Shown: piece by piece, positions 39,401 through 49,130 of the stretch | Layout: each line of letters begins with the position of its first letter | Numbering within the stretch: the first letter of the stretch is position 1 | NCBI GenBank assembly: GCA_900660155.1 | Contig: CABFPE010000245.1 | Location: 364,834-428,833, forward strand | Direction of reading: 5' to 3' | Source of the DNA: Hofstenia miamia | Taxonomy: Eukaryota; Xenacoelomorpha; Acoela; Hofsteniidae | DNA length: 64,000 nt | Made by a program: the position numbers and the translations under genes | Notes under the pieces: model-generated | What the model saw: only the letters and a program-made list of their open reading frames with translations | What the model was told of the DNA's origin: nothing | Database searches by the model: none

Positions 39401-40033
39401 CTCCAAGAATTGCGGAGAGAAATAGAGCTGCGTCAACCACGAGCAGTCATATTGTTTTCGGGAGTAAATGATATTGTGTGGACTGATTTATGGGAGCAGA
39501 ACTATCGTTATTACGATGTAACAAAACGTGTGGAAATCGTGACAATGATGCGAATTGGAAAGAACGATCCTGGCGATATCTCGGAACAGGAAGTAAGAGA
39601 AAACATTAGTTTCTTCTACAAGGATGTGGCCAACACGCGCAGCCTACGGAAGGTATTCACATTTTTCTACCCGAATACGCAGATGCGAGCAGATTTAGCA
39701 CACACGTGTAAAGCAGATGCTCAGATGACGCTTTTAATAGCATTAAAAGGCATCAGTCTATATAAAAAATATTTTGAAATTTTCTCTCAGAAAATGAACG
39801 AGTTGCGACAGTTAACACCGATCGCGGAAAATATCAGGGAGTCGAGGTTCTTAAAGTACGCAAACACCGTTACAACAGAACGCGAGGCAGTCTTAAAATT
39901 AACCAAGCAAGCAGAATACGCCATGATAACGTGGGAAGAAGCCGAGGCGGAATCACTTATACGCAGAGCAGATACTCTCGTCCATGGGGAGCGACCTGTG
40001 CTGTCCATAACGCAAGCTGAGGAGGGCGTGTAG
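36464..40033 (+). CDS. Third ORF of the LTR element, 1189 codons, function unknown
   Basis: A long unbroken frame between pol and the 3' LTR, overlapping the last 149 bp of pol in another frame. The first 180 residues are basic and low-complexity, with five spaced RFKG-like modules (CRFEG, GRFKG, RRFKG, KRFKA, SRFKG). The rest is Lys/Glu/Ile/Thr-rich and mostly helical-looking, with the same A-rich sense-strand bias as pol, so it has evolved within the element. I see no signal peptide, no membrane segment and no furin-type surface/transmembrane layout, so it is not an obvious envelope. Residues near position 1010 read VILFSGVNDIVW; GxND is block III of SGNH hydrolases, but no GDS serine block is evident. 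The frame runs through the polypurine tract and stops inside the LTR. I do not recognise the family. Confidence 0.85.
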   Translation: MHQPLKKRVKRNKPTEGVPTTNTRRRVRRSSQTGCRFEGRRDENDEMVNRRRRVKRRLSSTQGRFKGRDTNGQSASSQLDFPSGGSVRRFKGDDTTGVPGEGVSGGRTVEIRKRFKAEGISTGTTAGQVSRVVTDSRFKGNTVDTSGTGSQPMDCEPSTSRLPLRMRQIEISSETTSERTIRSKEREKRMSKIDGETLHPYFMATTKMRHNAFEKLSPETKTLIRKTAKMEGSILPILLDADNRPKVNVLISYPQELNETIDRPYMRSTTHMIFNENFTLETVQALMAYKENIAKIPEINLDEENLTIIHVLREKEYNKNLQKQIDQTVRMAKVQRTRIVVIAMKENLEELPSFLKDMVLRAEGFFPWQKKEFTISEIIRFDLQIDYWASIYGIMIEHSIAIDLFQQTKTAEMLQLNEGLEKAMTLFIKCSMTQRQEHLEEIKKVWANMKLQKKIDEAWPEIKIEAPARKYHKTVEMVLAEINRAYELNTKKDFRNLILEEKNAPEIRYRTSAWLLAIWLTEEKDLKLPVTRSQRVKLTKAKKFEIALSPINTQTKNWLLKGHVEKTESPSKNEKPMQTMEKLISRLITKHHPTGRISIVELANITGICPSEVQIFEEPMRKYMWGATSETRLKQLPNQPWMTTKKIVKRKLCDTKEITQLIKDRNVQQVIDENIRRYAKDSPRCTFIKILKRAEMLKKGGITTPVEICEMVPKSKQEIIQEEQLLTSSQLLLSPQTQTVIDRINIEKWGDTSQDSTIEWIDTDDERFLVEIKVTRERKEITERNYQRIREQQTVATMKLMFTEAFTRTELEELLKPFNQIALDVECITSRIEIHERIRVKLSKRGLTQSFWETIPEAKMNYPATIGLATASNTTGTYEEIERLVDTKILLCTPPKTIAIPMVLPRWRLPKEVRPAKTFLHEYKSYVNSRSKAIEMTQREDYKKTKKILLDNDNKERVYIEGNITPDRLYTEGEAIHIQLQELRREIELRQPRAVILFSGVNDIVWTDLWEQNYRYYDVTKRVEIVTMMRIGKNDPGDISEQEVRENISFFYKDVANTRSLRKVFTFFYPNTQMRADLAHTCKADAQMTLLIALKGISLYKKYFEIFSQKMNELRQLTPIAENIRESRFLKYANTVTTEREAVLKLTKQAEYAMITWEEAEAESLIRRADTLVHGERPVLSITQAEEGV
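36567..36883 (+). repeat. Five spaced copies of a 14 bp module in the third ORF
   Basis: The module GCCGATTCAAGGGC or a close variant occurs at 36567, 36651, 36726, 36800 and 36870, 70-84 bp apart, always in the frame that encodes RFKG. Related copies occur in pol at about 32222, 32268 and 32321, 46-53 bp apart. Several are preceded by AGTACTC. Confidence 0.85.
40019..40028 (+). other. Polypurine tract
   Basis: GAGGAGGGCG lies directly before the 3' LTR, in the expected position for plus-strand priming. It is also the last coding stretch of the third ORF. Confidence 0.7.
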
Positions 40034-41183
40034 CATCATCCAAAAAAGGCAACTAAAAGCTGAATAACGTCGAATGATTATCAATTGAAATTAATTGTAA
40101 AAAATTTAGTTAATGAACTTTAGTTTATTTTTGTAAAATGCAACTAAGATTTAATATTGGTCAAAATAAGAAACTTGTTAGCCGATCAAGAGGTAATTGA
40201 CAAATTAAATTGAGCAAACTAATGCTTACGTATGAACAGCCATATTGGCAGACGAATCATTTGAATTTTAAAATCGGCAGGTACTTTTTGTAGAAATTTT
40301 ATAAATAGCTTTGATTCAACCATAATTTTGATGAACAATAAATTCTTCGGAGTTTATTTAATTTTCATTTCTACCTTTATCTGGTTTGATTATTTAATTA
40401 AATGTGCAGCTAGGCAAGTTGTGTTTAGTAGTGGCTGGAATCCATCACGGGATCGATTCTAGGGTCTTTGTGCCAGTCACGAAAGTGCACCTATGTTACG
40501 GTTAGGAGTTTTTCGATTCTTGCCTAGTCTGACTATCGATCAACACATGTAAGAAATAATCAATGCCTGAAACGACTGGATAGTCGACACTTAGGGATAT
40601 TTATATATTCTTAAATGTAGGAGACTCGACTATAATTGACTCAATAAATGACCTCACATGTAATACTATTAAATGTAGGTATAGGAAACTGCAAGTTTGT
40701 TATCTGTATAATTAAGCCGATAGTTTTACGGTAATGGCTATGTTAGTTATATTATTACATGCAGTTAGTGTCAATGCCCGGTTGCTTTATTAAATAAAAA
40801 CAACAAACACTTTACAACTCTGAGTTTAAGTCAGTTACAACTTTACTTGAGTGCACGCACCAAGCTAACGTAGGGTACACATAATTAGTTCCAGTTGAGC
40901 TGAGGTGGTGCTGTGGACTCAATCATCGGTTAAGAAGGAGAGGAGCTGTGTTGTGGAGATCGGCTTCGGGCAGTAGCCCATGGAAGAACTGAAGAGGAAA
41001 CATCATACTGCCCAGTCACCTAAACAGTGATGGTTATTACTTAAGTACTTAATTAACGTAACTAGTTAATAAGAAAGAGAAATTTGATGGATCAACAAAT
41101 GGGTAACACCTCACCCGCAGTTTACTAAGCATCCCTTAGCAGTGATTAAACACGGCGTAACAAGCTAGGTGGAGGATGTTACA
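40029..41183 (+). repeat. 3' LTR
   Basis: About 1155 bp, same ends as the 5' LTR. Differences cluster in its first 200 bp and in the stretch 40855-41000. Confidence 0.93.
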
Positions 41184-42218
41184 AGATACTAGCAGCAGAG
41201 AGAGCATTCAACCTAAAATGGAGATGTAGATAGGCTGTACATGGCAAAGCATAAGGGAGGGAAAGGGCTGCTAAGTGTGGAGGAAACTGAAGAAGCACAA
41301 GCACTAGGACTAAAGGAATACGTAGAAAAGCAATTTAAGGGGTCACTATTGGAGGTCACTAAGGAGTTAAGGAAGATAAGAGCGAAGGAAAGAAGAGTAA
41401 GATGGAATCACAGAGACAAACAAGGCATAGGCAGAATGCAATGCACGGAGAATACTGGAGGAACACAGAAAAGTTTGACAGAGGAGAGAGCAACAAGTGC
41501 TTAAAGAAAGCAGGACTTAAAAGAGAAACAGAAGCATTGATAATGGCAGCACTGAGCAAGCAATAAGAACAAACTGGGTGAAGAAGCATATAGACAGAAG
41601 AGTAGAAGTAAGTGATAAGTGTAGGCTATGTAAGAAATAGGCGGAGACAGTAGATCATCTGATAGCAGGGTGTGAGAAGTTGGCACAGAATGAGTATAAG
41701 TTCAGACAAGCTGGGAAGTTTGAGCAGGGAAGAAGGAGACAAGTGGTATGAGCACAAGCCACAGGGCGTCATAGAAAATGAGAAGGTTAAGAGACTGTGG
41801 GACTTCAATATACAGACAAGCAAGGTAATAGAATCACGGAGGCCAGGCATAGTAGTGGTAGACAAAAGAAAAGATTACGAACAGTGATAGAAATAGCAGT
41901 ACGAAAGGACAGATATGTAGAAAGCAAGGAGAAAGAGAAGATAGACAAGTATAGGGAGTTGGCAGGGAAAATAGAAAAGCTCTGGAAGTTAAAGAAGGTT
42001 GAAGTAGTCCCTATACTAGTAGGAGCACTAGGAGCAGTGAGTAAGAAGCATAAGAGATACTTGGAAAAGTTGGGAGTACCAAAGTGGGGAGGAGTGGTAG
42101 CACAGAAGGCAGCATTCTTAGGTACAGCAAGAGTCCCGAGGAAAGCTCTCAGACTCCCTGAGAACTCTCGAGTTCCCCGAGCTGAGAGAGATACCAGCAT
42201 GAAGCTGTGAGATGCAAG
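41184..42218 (+). mobile_element. 5'-truncated LINE with restriction-like endonuclease (second copy)
   Basis: The sequence from AGATACTAGCAGCAGAGAG onward matches the last 1050 bp of the long LINE copy at 60224-61265 with high identity. It carries the end of the RT C-terminal region, the Cys-rich finger (KCRLCKK, then a UAG at 41638-41640), the endonuclease (TRITEARH.. and VVPILVGALGA stretches) and the hairpin 3' end. It has several small indels that shift the frame, so it is inactive. It starts exactly where the LTR ends and finishes in TAA repeats. Confidence 0.9.
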
Positions 42219-42239
42219 GATAATAATAATAATAATAAT
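42219..42239. repeat. (TAA)n microsatellite at LINE 3' end
   Basis: Six to seven TAA units directly follow the LINE 3' end GAAGCTGTGAGATGCAAGGA. It serves as the LINE tail or target repeat. Confidence 0.9.
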
Positions 42240-42720
42240 GACATACGATGAGGCAGTGACAAAAAGCATTACTGGGCTATAATCATCAGTTGGAGGTGGG
42301 ATAATAAGCAACTGGAATTTAGAAATATTAAAATTCATGACATTATTCACACACCAAGATTGTAATAAAGTGAAATCTGAGTTTAAAGCAGCGACATTAG
42401 AGGTTGTAATCTTAAGATCATCAGCAAACAATACTGGTAAACATTCAGGATCAACTTTAGGGAGGTCGTTGATGGAAATAATAAACAGTAATGGCACAAG
42501 GACCGAGCCCTGTGGGACCTCACAAGTGACCAGAAACCTATCAGAATTACTATTGTTTACAATTAGCACTTGAGAACGGCCAGATAAATAAGAACAGAGA
42601 AGTAGTAATAACTTTTTATCAAGAGTCAAGATGTTAGTTTGATAATCAGCAAGGAATTGCCTAAAATATATTGGCGGAAGCGGCTCAGCTGGTTGGCACC
42701 CAGCTCTAAAATGAAGTAGT
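42240..42720 (-). mobile_element. LINE reverse transcriptase fragment, opposite orientation
   Basis: The minus strand is open for over 130 codons, with LLLLLCSYLSGRSQVLIVNN, the motif B stretch EVPQGSVLVPLLFIISINDL, LPVLFADDLKITTSN (motif C, FADD), LLQSWCVNNVMNFNISKFQL and PPPTDDYSPVMLF. This is the palm and thumb of a CR1/Jockey-group LINE. The usual VPQGSVLGPLLF has V for G. It is truncated at both sides and ends against the TAA repeat. No endonuclease is present. Confidence 0.8.
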
Positions 42721-42853
42721 TGAAAAACATAGTTCAGTTTATAGATCTTGCACATCTTTATTCTCTCATTTCAGAATCACTAGAAATTAGTGATTCAACA
42801 CCATGGCTGCCAGACTGAGATGTAAACATAAATATTTCAAATGTTTATATGTA

Positions 42854-44485
42854 CAGTTGGGGTCATAAGTTTACATACACCAGCAATGTATGAACAAATT
42901 ATTAATTTATTAAGCTAATCATGTAGCAATGATGCTATAAACACAAGAATGAACAGATTACGATTGAATGTAACTACCCAAAACACAATTTCAATGTTGC
43001 CTAACAGTTCGTAGGATTATGTAATATTTTCACAATGAAAATCTGAAAAAGCAGGATCAAAAGTTTTCATACAGTGCTGAATTAGGACAGTAATTGTGCT
43101 TGAAAAGATTTTCTAATAATAGATATGTACCTTTAAGTACTTGTAAGCTATTTGTAAGCTACCCTACACTAACTTATGTAAACAATCACAACCAGCTAAC
43201 CTATTTCCTTCTCTTTGATCACCAGGGGAAAGGCAAAGAGCTCAGCACAAACCTAAAAGTCCACATAGTTGTCTTGAAAGATTCTGGGGAGTCATATGGA
43301 AAAATCGCTAGATGACTGAAACTGCCCAGGTCTTTATTACAAACTATTATTCAGAAAAATAAAGTAACGGGATCAGTGGAAATAAAGCCCAGATCAGAAG
43401 GAAACAGAAAATTATCAAGAAATGCTGAGAGAAATTTGGTCAGAAAATGACAAGAAATCCCAAACTCACAAAAAAGCAACTATGTCAAGATTTGGAAATG
43501 GAGGGAACGCCAGTGTCAAAGAATACAGTGAAAAGGGTATTGCATCGCCATGCCTTGAGAGGGTTTCAAGCCAGGAAAGTACCCTTGTACAAGAATAGCC
43601 ACTTGAAGACCAGAACGCAGCATGCCAATGAGTTCCTAGAAGAAGAAAAAGATTTCTGGCGCCAATTCCTGTGGAGTGATGAGACTAAAATTGAATTATT
43701 TGGCCACAATGATGTTAGCTACGTCTGCTGAAAGCAGGATGAAGCACTAAAACCAAAGAACACAGTACCCACTGAGAAGCATGGAGGAGCCTCATGCTCT
43801 GGAGTGTTTTGCTGGAAGCGGACTGGAAACCTCGTAAAAGTCAATGGTATTTTGCGAAGAGGAGATTACAAGGAAATACTTGCTCAAAACATCAAGCAAT
43901 CAGCAAAAAATCTGAAGCTGGTTCACAAGTGGATGTTCCAAAATGATAATGATCTGAAGCACACATCGCACCTGGTCACACACTCGCTCAAATAAAAAAA
44001 GATTGAGGTTATCCAATGGCCTGCACAAAGCCCGGATCTGAATCCGATTGAAAATATTTGGCAAGAACTGAAAAGAAGTGTCAATTGCCGACGTCCTTGC
44101 AATTTGGAGGAGCTGTTTGCAATTTGTCAGGAGGAATGGAGACAAATTCCCCCGAATTCTCTCAGAAGCTGGTAGATGTCTACCATAGACATCTGGTTGC
44201 TGTCAATAATGCTAAGAGACATGCTACAAAATATTAACTGCAAAATGTTGTGCGAATTGAACATTGTATTGAAACTTTTGACTCTGCAATTTCAGATTTG
44301 AGATGTAAAAATGTTGCATAATTCAAAGAATGGTTGGCCCAATGTCAAAATTGTGTTTTGAGTGGTTGTAGTCAATGATTGTCTGTTTGTTCTTGGGTTT
44401 ATACCATAATTGCTGTAAGATATACTGAATAAATGATAAATTTGTTCATGCATTGCTGGCGTATATAAACTTATGACCCCAATTG
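42854..44485 (+). mobile_element. Sleeping Beauty-like Tc1 transposon with IR/DR ends
   Basis: A 1632 bp element flanked by TA on both sides (42852-42853 and 44486-44487). The left end reads CAGTTGGGGTCATAAGTTTA and the right end in reverse complement CAATTGGGGTCATAAGTTTA. Inner direct-repeat copies, GCAGGATCAAAAGTTTT at 43051 and the reverse complement of GCAGAGTCAAAAGTTTC at 44271-44287, sit about 190 bp inside. The ends closely resemble fish and frog Sleeping Beauty/Passport-type elements. The transposase between them is nearly complete but interrupted. Confidence 0.92.
43215..44237 (+). pseudogene. Tc1 DD34E transposase, interrupted
   Basis: Cut-and-paste transposase of the surrounding element. 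The N-terminal paired-like HTH reads GKGKELSTNLKVHIVVLKDS and ESYGKIAR. The second HTH and GRPR-like linker are in KPRSEGNRKLS. Catalytic motifs: WSDETKIELFG (about 43675), FQNDNDLKHTSH (about 43936) and [11 protein letters not shown] (about 44024). I count 34 residues between the second D and the E, so DD34E. The PRRPCN..EELF and EEWRQIPP C-terminus is present. Visible damage: a stop after KIAR, one frame change near 43450, a stop after NDVSYVC and a stop after THSLK. With four lesions it is inactive but young-looking. Confidence 0.9.
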
Positions 44486-44487
44486 TA

Positions 44488-47400
44488 GTAATATTTTAAT
44501 CTTTATTTATTGTTTTGCAAGCAAACCACGCATAAATTGACCAAATATTTTGGAAGTTATTAAATGTGAATCATTAGGATGTTCTACCCTGTAGTCAACT
44601 TGTACCATCATCAATATCTGCATAAAAACTGTTTAATGTACCCACTCCCAAATCAATTGTTCATTTAAATTTTCTATTACAAAGAAGTTTATGAGAAAAT
44701 TCATATTAATAAATTTCAGCATTAACTTTACATTTGTTAATTGCAACACAAAGTTTGTGTATATGTGTTTAAGTTTCAAAGCAGTGCAAATTTTCTTTGA
44801 CAACAAAGTGACAGCGCTACCTCTACATTAATATTAAAATTCTTTACTTTAGCATCAATATGTACTAAATTTTTAACACTATTATTTATTACTGATCTGC
44901 TCCTTGGTTGTTTCAGTTGTATGAAGATGGATTAAGAGTGGCTGTTTTTTTCAAGATGTGTATTCTGTCAATATAGGCTTTTGTTACCTGCTCACATCTT
45001 CCATATCTGAAATTTTGAAAGTCCTCATAGGAAAGTTTCTTACTTTTAATAATTGGATGTTTGATTTGATAACATTTGGTATTCAAGAAATAGTATGAAC
45101 TTTAATATACCAGATCATGATTTAATCTCTAAGGCGGCCTGGATGGCTATTGCCCTATATGTCATTTCATTTAAATTTTTTGGGCATTTCTACCATAGAT
45201 GCGAACATATTTTTGGCCTTCTTCAGTTATATTAATATAGTGGTTTTTTGCAATGGAATTTTATAATTTTGTCACTGGTATGTTGGGATAAACTTTTACA
45301 GGCGTGAAATTTGTCTTTGCTCAACAATATTTTTTGCCTCCTGTTTTTCAGTATTTCATTTTGAAATTTGAGGAACTAAATGAATTTTTCATGCAAGTTA
45401 TTGACTAATCTTTCAAAGCGGTCTTTGTCCCTAATTTGTTTTATGCGGTCGTCTTAAGAATGGCAGATAACTCTAGCATTTGATCTGAAGGGGACAGCGA
45501 AGTATCCGGCCTGTATCTTAGTGAGCAGCCAGTTATATACTTGGCATATAAAGATAAATTACTTATGCAGTCAGTTTAAATCTGCTCCATTTTTAAATGG
45601 TTTTTCAGGGTTTTTGGGTAATACCATTTTACTTTTTAATCTAATTTTGTTCTGGTTTTCTTTGTTTACTTGAAATGTTTTGTTATTTTTTTACTTTATT
45701 CTCTTTGAAAAATTTGTTTCATTCAAAAGTTTTAGAGTATTGCTTATTTTGTCACTTGAATTAGACTTTGTACAGTAGTAGAGGAATGTTGTAATTAATT
45801 GTTTTATCATAACATTGAAAAACAGTGGGGATTGCTTTACGTTTTTCTCTAAATTTACTTAGATTTCAATTGTAGTAGTAACTTTGATTTATTATTTCAA
45901 AGTATAGTTTTTCTTTTAATGTATTACTAATAAAATAAATATAAAAGAAATATATTACTATAATCAATTTTGTTTTGATTCATGCACCTTGTTTTTTTTG
46001 TTAAACAAGTTTTATGCCAAAGGCCAGAAGTGGAATTTACTTCTTACAAGGGATAAAAATTGAATTGGGAATTTTTTTGAAGTAGCATTTCCGCTTAAGC
46101 CTAATTAGATTTTTTTGTCATGACTATAATGTTCAAAATAAATATCCTAGAATCAATCTTTTATAAATAAAAAGTTGTGGAAGAGAAGATTCTAGGCAAT
46201 TTTTAGACAAAGAAATTTCAAATTTTAAAGTCCCACCCGTTACCTCAAATTGAGGAGAAAAATGAAAGTTGTTTTGAAAGAAATCATTATTCGGATTTCT
46301 TGCACCGAAAAAATTTTATCCTAAAGCCTGATTTCTCATTTCAAATGTTGTTTGTAAATTCTAATATTTTATCAATATTACCTCGCAATCTTATAATACT
46401 GAAATGCACAAATAAATAACGTGTCAGAACTCTGCATATATTTATTATTAATTCTAACTAATAAATATAGCAAATGCTTGTAATAAGTTTATTGTTTAAG
46501 GGCTTTATATTACTGGTTAATTACAGGGCATTATTCTACATGTATAACAGCAAGAACTTCTCTTAATTTGCAAATAAAACAAAGCAGATAACTTGAGTTT
46601 CAACCAATGTTGGGGAGCAGACTTTACTTCGTCAAAATACCATGACATTGAAATTGGTACTGCCTACCGCAGAGTTCTACATATTTTGTTGTATCTTATA
46701 ATTTTACTCATGTCGCTGCGTTTCTCTTATGGTTTTCTTTTTAGTAATGTGTGGATCGGTGCAAATTCCATGGATCAGCACCCCCTTGGGAGGACGAGAG
46801 GGTGAATCCCATGGGCAACGTGATTTTGGGGTCCCGGGCTAAAAAAAATCTGCTGAAAATGTTTGAGTAAGTATGAACTTTTAATATGCACACTATAATT
46901 TACTACTAGCAGACGCATAAGAACAAAATTTGTGTTTTCATGTGAGCGGTCTTAAAATCGTCGTGCTATTTTATTGGTTAGAATATTTCAGAGTGGTGTG
47001 TTTCAACAAGAGCGATCCAACTTTAATCCTGACATATTATTGGTTGATTTTCATTCACAAACTTACTACAATGTCAGATCGGAAAATCATCACTCGGAAA
47101 TTAAGCAGGCAAATCTCTATCTTGAGCCCGGCTGCGCATTCCCAAGAAATCACGCAGCGGTTAAACGCGCTTGAATAATCTCAAAGTTGATTAGGTAACA
47201 CGGTATTGAGTTGCATTAATTAGATGCAGCTGTCCCCATAAAACAGATTACAACAAATAAATGTGGGACTGATCACACGGACTTTGCTATTACTTTACTA
47301 TTTCGATCATTTGCCGTATTTTGCCCCGCACAGGCTAAGGTTGGCCTTCCCATGGTTCGATTTTGATACAAAAAATCGATCCGTGTACAAGTATGTGAAA

Positions 47401-48040
47401 TACACAATTCCGAAAATTTTGTTGTCATTTCTTCCTTGAAACTTTTTTGCAGAAAAAATCCTTGGCATAGACAAATCAAATAGCATTTGCAATTATTGCA
47501 ATAAATGTTATTGGTGACATTTTATTTTTTAATTAATAGTATCCACTACCAACATTTTATATACAACTTAAGTATCATATTTCTAAACTACTTATAAGAA
47601 AAAATTAATTTACATTTAAATTTATTGCCAAATATATTTTTAATGAATGCTTACATTTGCAGTTGTCTGCATTAATTAAAATAAAAATAATTTAAAAACG
47701 TAACATAGAAATAAATGAAATACTAACAATTTGATTGGTGAATGCGACAATTAGCAATTCCCCTTCTATTTTAGTAAGACTCGCTTTTAATGAATATGGT
47801 AAGATTTTATGTAAACTAAATCTGAACTAAAAATGTGTCGTATTTTAAAACTTGAGTGCCCTGCAAAAGATTTTATCTTACTTAACCATTTTTTGATTGT
47901 TGTGTCTTGCTATGATCAAATTTTAATAAATAAAATGCGCGTGAAGTCTACAATTTAATGAGAGACACATTTCTCAAATTTTTTTTTAATTCAGCTTATA
48001 GGTTGTATTTTGTTGGGAAATTAGTAGGTTTATTACCTTA
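44488..48040. other. Intergenic, nothing recognised
   Basis: AT-rich. GC-richer patches at 46600-46840 and 47080-47400 carry short open frames (46593-46805, 46930-47178, 47273-47479) without a known domain. One contains GCACCCCCTTGGGAGG; I see no repeat ends. Confidence 0.45.
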
Positions 48041-48605
48041 AGCCATTAAACGTTATTTGAAAGAAAGAAATACTAACCTTTGGAAAAAAAATTGACTCAA
48101 TTTTTTTCAAAATTTTCGAAGATATATTAAATAAACGCTATCTATTACATTAAATAATTATGTTTTCATTATGTATATTAAGCAATATTCTATCATTTGA
48201 AAGCAAGAAAATACAAAATTTGGAAAAAATGTGCGGTAAATTTCTAAACATTTTCAAAGATATGTTGAAATAACAAATATCAAATGCATCAAATAAATAT
48301 CTTTTGTAATTATTTTAAGCCATTTACTCTTATTTCAAAATACAAAATGTGAAAAATATTTTACTCAAATTCTTAGAGATTTTCGAAGATTTTTTAAATA
48401 AATAAATAAAATGCAAGAAATAAATTTATGGTTTATTATTTTATCCCAATTACTGTCATTTGGAAACAAGTAGAAAATATTAAATTTTGAATAGAATTTT
48501 GACTCAGGTTTCTTAAAGTTTTCGAAGATTTTATACATAATAAATATTGAAATCATCAAATAAATATATTTTTATTATTTTTCAGCCATTAAATATCATT
48601 TATGT
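48041..48605. repeat. Degenerate tandem repeat, unit about 137 bp, four copies and a part
   Basis: Units start at AAGCCATTAAA (about 48041), AGCAATATTC (48181), AGCCATTTAC (48318), a diverged ATCCCAATTAC (about 48443) and AGCCATTAAATATC (48584). Each contains ATTTGAAA, a CAAAATTTGGAAA-like stretch and TTTTCGAAGAT (at 48113, 48251, 48380 and 48519; spacings 138, 129 and 139), then CATCAAATAAATA. The fifth unit is cut by the mariner end. Confidence 0.8.
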
Positions 48606-49130
48606 ATATATTGAGTTGGTAAGAAAGTTTCTGGACAATATAAATTTGAAGAATTTTTATATATTTTAATACTATAAACAAAAGAAAAAACAAATCAAAC
48701 ATCAATATAGTCACCACTAGATTGTATGAACTTTTCCCAGCCATTATGTAAATCACTTATTCCCTTTTCAAAGAAATCAATGTATTTAGTGTTAAAAATC
48801 AGACCAAAATTGGTTTTCAATTCCTTGTCATTTAAGAAAGCTTTCCCGTTAAAAAAGTTTTGTAGAGATTGAAATAGGCAATAGTCTGTCCCATTCCAGT
48901 TCCAGAAGCTTTTCAAAAGTGGTTTTGGCAATGTGAGGCTTGGCATTATCATGGAGAAATTTGACAATATTCAATAAAGGAGTCTTATGTGTAATTGCAT
49001 CAACAACACATTGCAATCGTTTGCAATATAACACAGAATTTATTGTGCTATTTTGTTTGAGCACTGCCCAGTAGATGTAGCCCTTAGCATCCCACCATAC
49101 ACAAACCATCAACTTTTTGATGACGATATG
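48606..49130 (-). mobile_element. Mariner (MLE) transposase fragment
   Basis: The minus strand reads MMVCVWWDAKGYIYWAVLKQ, NSVLYCKRLQCVVDAITHK, VKFLHDNAKPHIAK (second catalytic D), LLELEWD, then in another frame LFQSLQNFFNGKAFLNDKEL and FFEKGISDLHNGWEKFIQSS...GDYIDV to a stop at 48695. This is the C-terminal two-thirds of an animal mariner transposase. The YSPDLAPSD block is deleted or scrambled at the frame change. A terminal repeat TTGAGTTGGTAAGAAAGTTT lies at 48611-48630, next to TA. The 5' part is missing beyond about 49130. Confidence 0.85.

Larger units (their letters stand above)
28344..41183 (+). mobile_element. Ty3/gypsy-type LTR retrotransposon with an extra ORF, broken
   Basis: A 12.8 kb element bounded by direct LTRs of about 1.15 kb that start TGTAGC and end TTACA. 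Order: LTR, tRNA-Arg-like primer site, gag (coiled coil, capsid, one CCHC knuckle), pol (protease, RT, RNase H, integrase), a large third ORF, polypurine tract, LTR. Integrase after RNase H is the Ty3/gypsy order. By eye the two LTRs differ at about 30 positions (about 97% identical), which suggests a fairly recent insertion, although the rate is unknown. The body looks broken, with a small number of interruptions (roughly two to four), plus assembly gaps and a doubled integrase segment. The third ORF is open throughout. Confidence 0.95.

Noticed and set aside
36464-40033. Third ORF as a retroviral envelope or an SGNH-type esterase
   Set aside because: No signal peptide, cleavage site or membrane anchor for an envelope. 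For an esterase only a GVND block is seen, without a GDS serine block or a clear DxxH.
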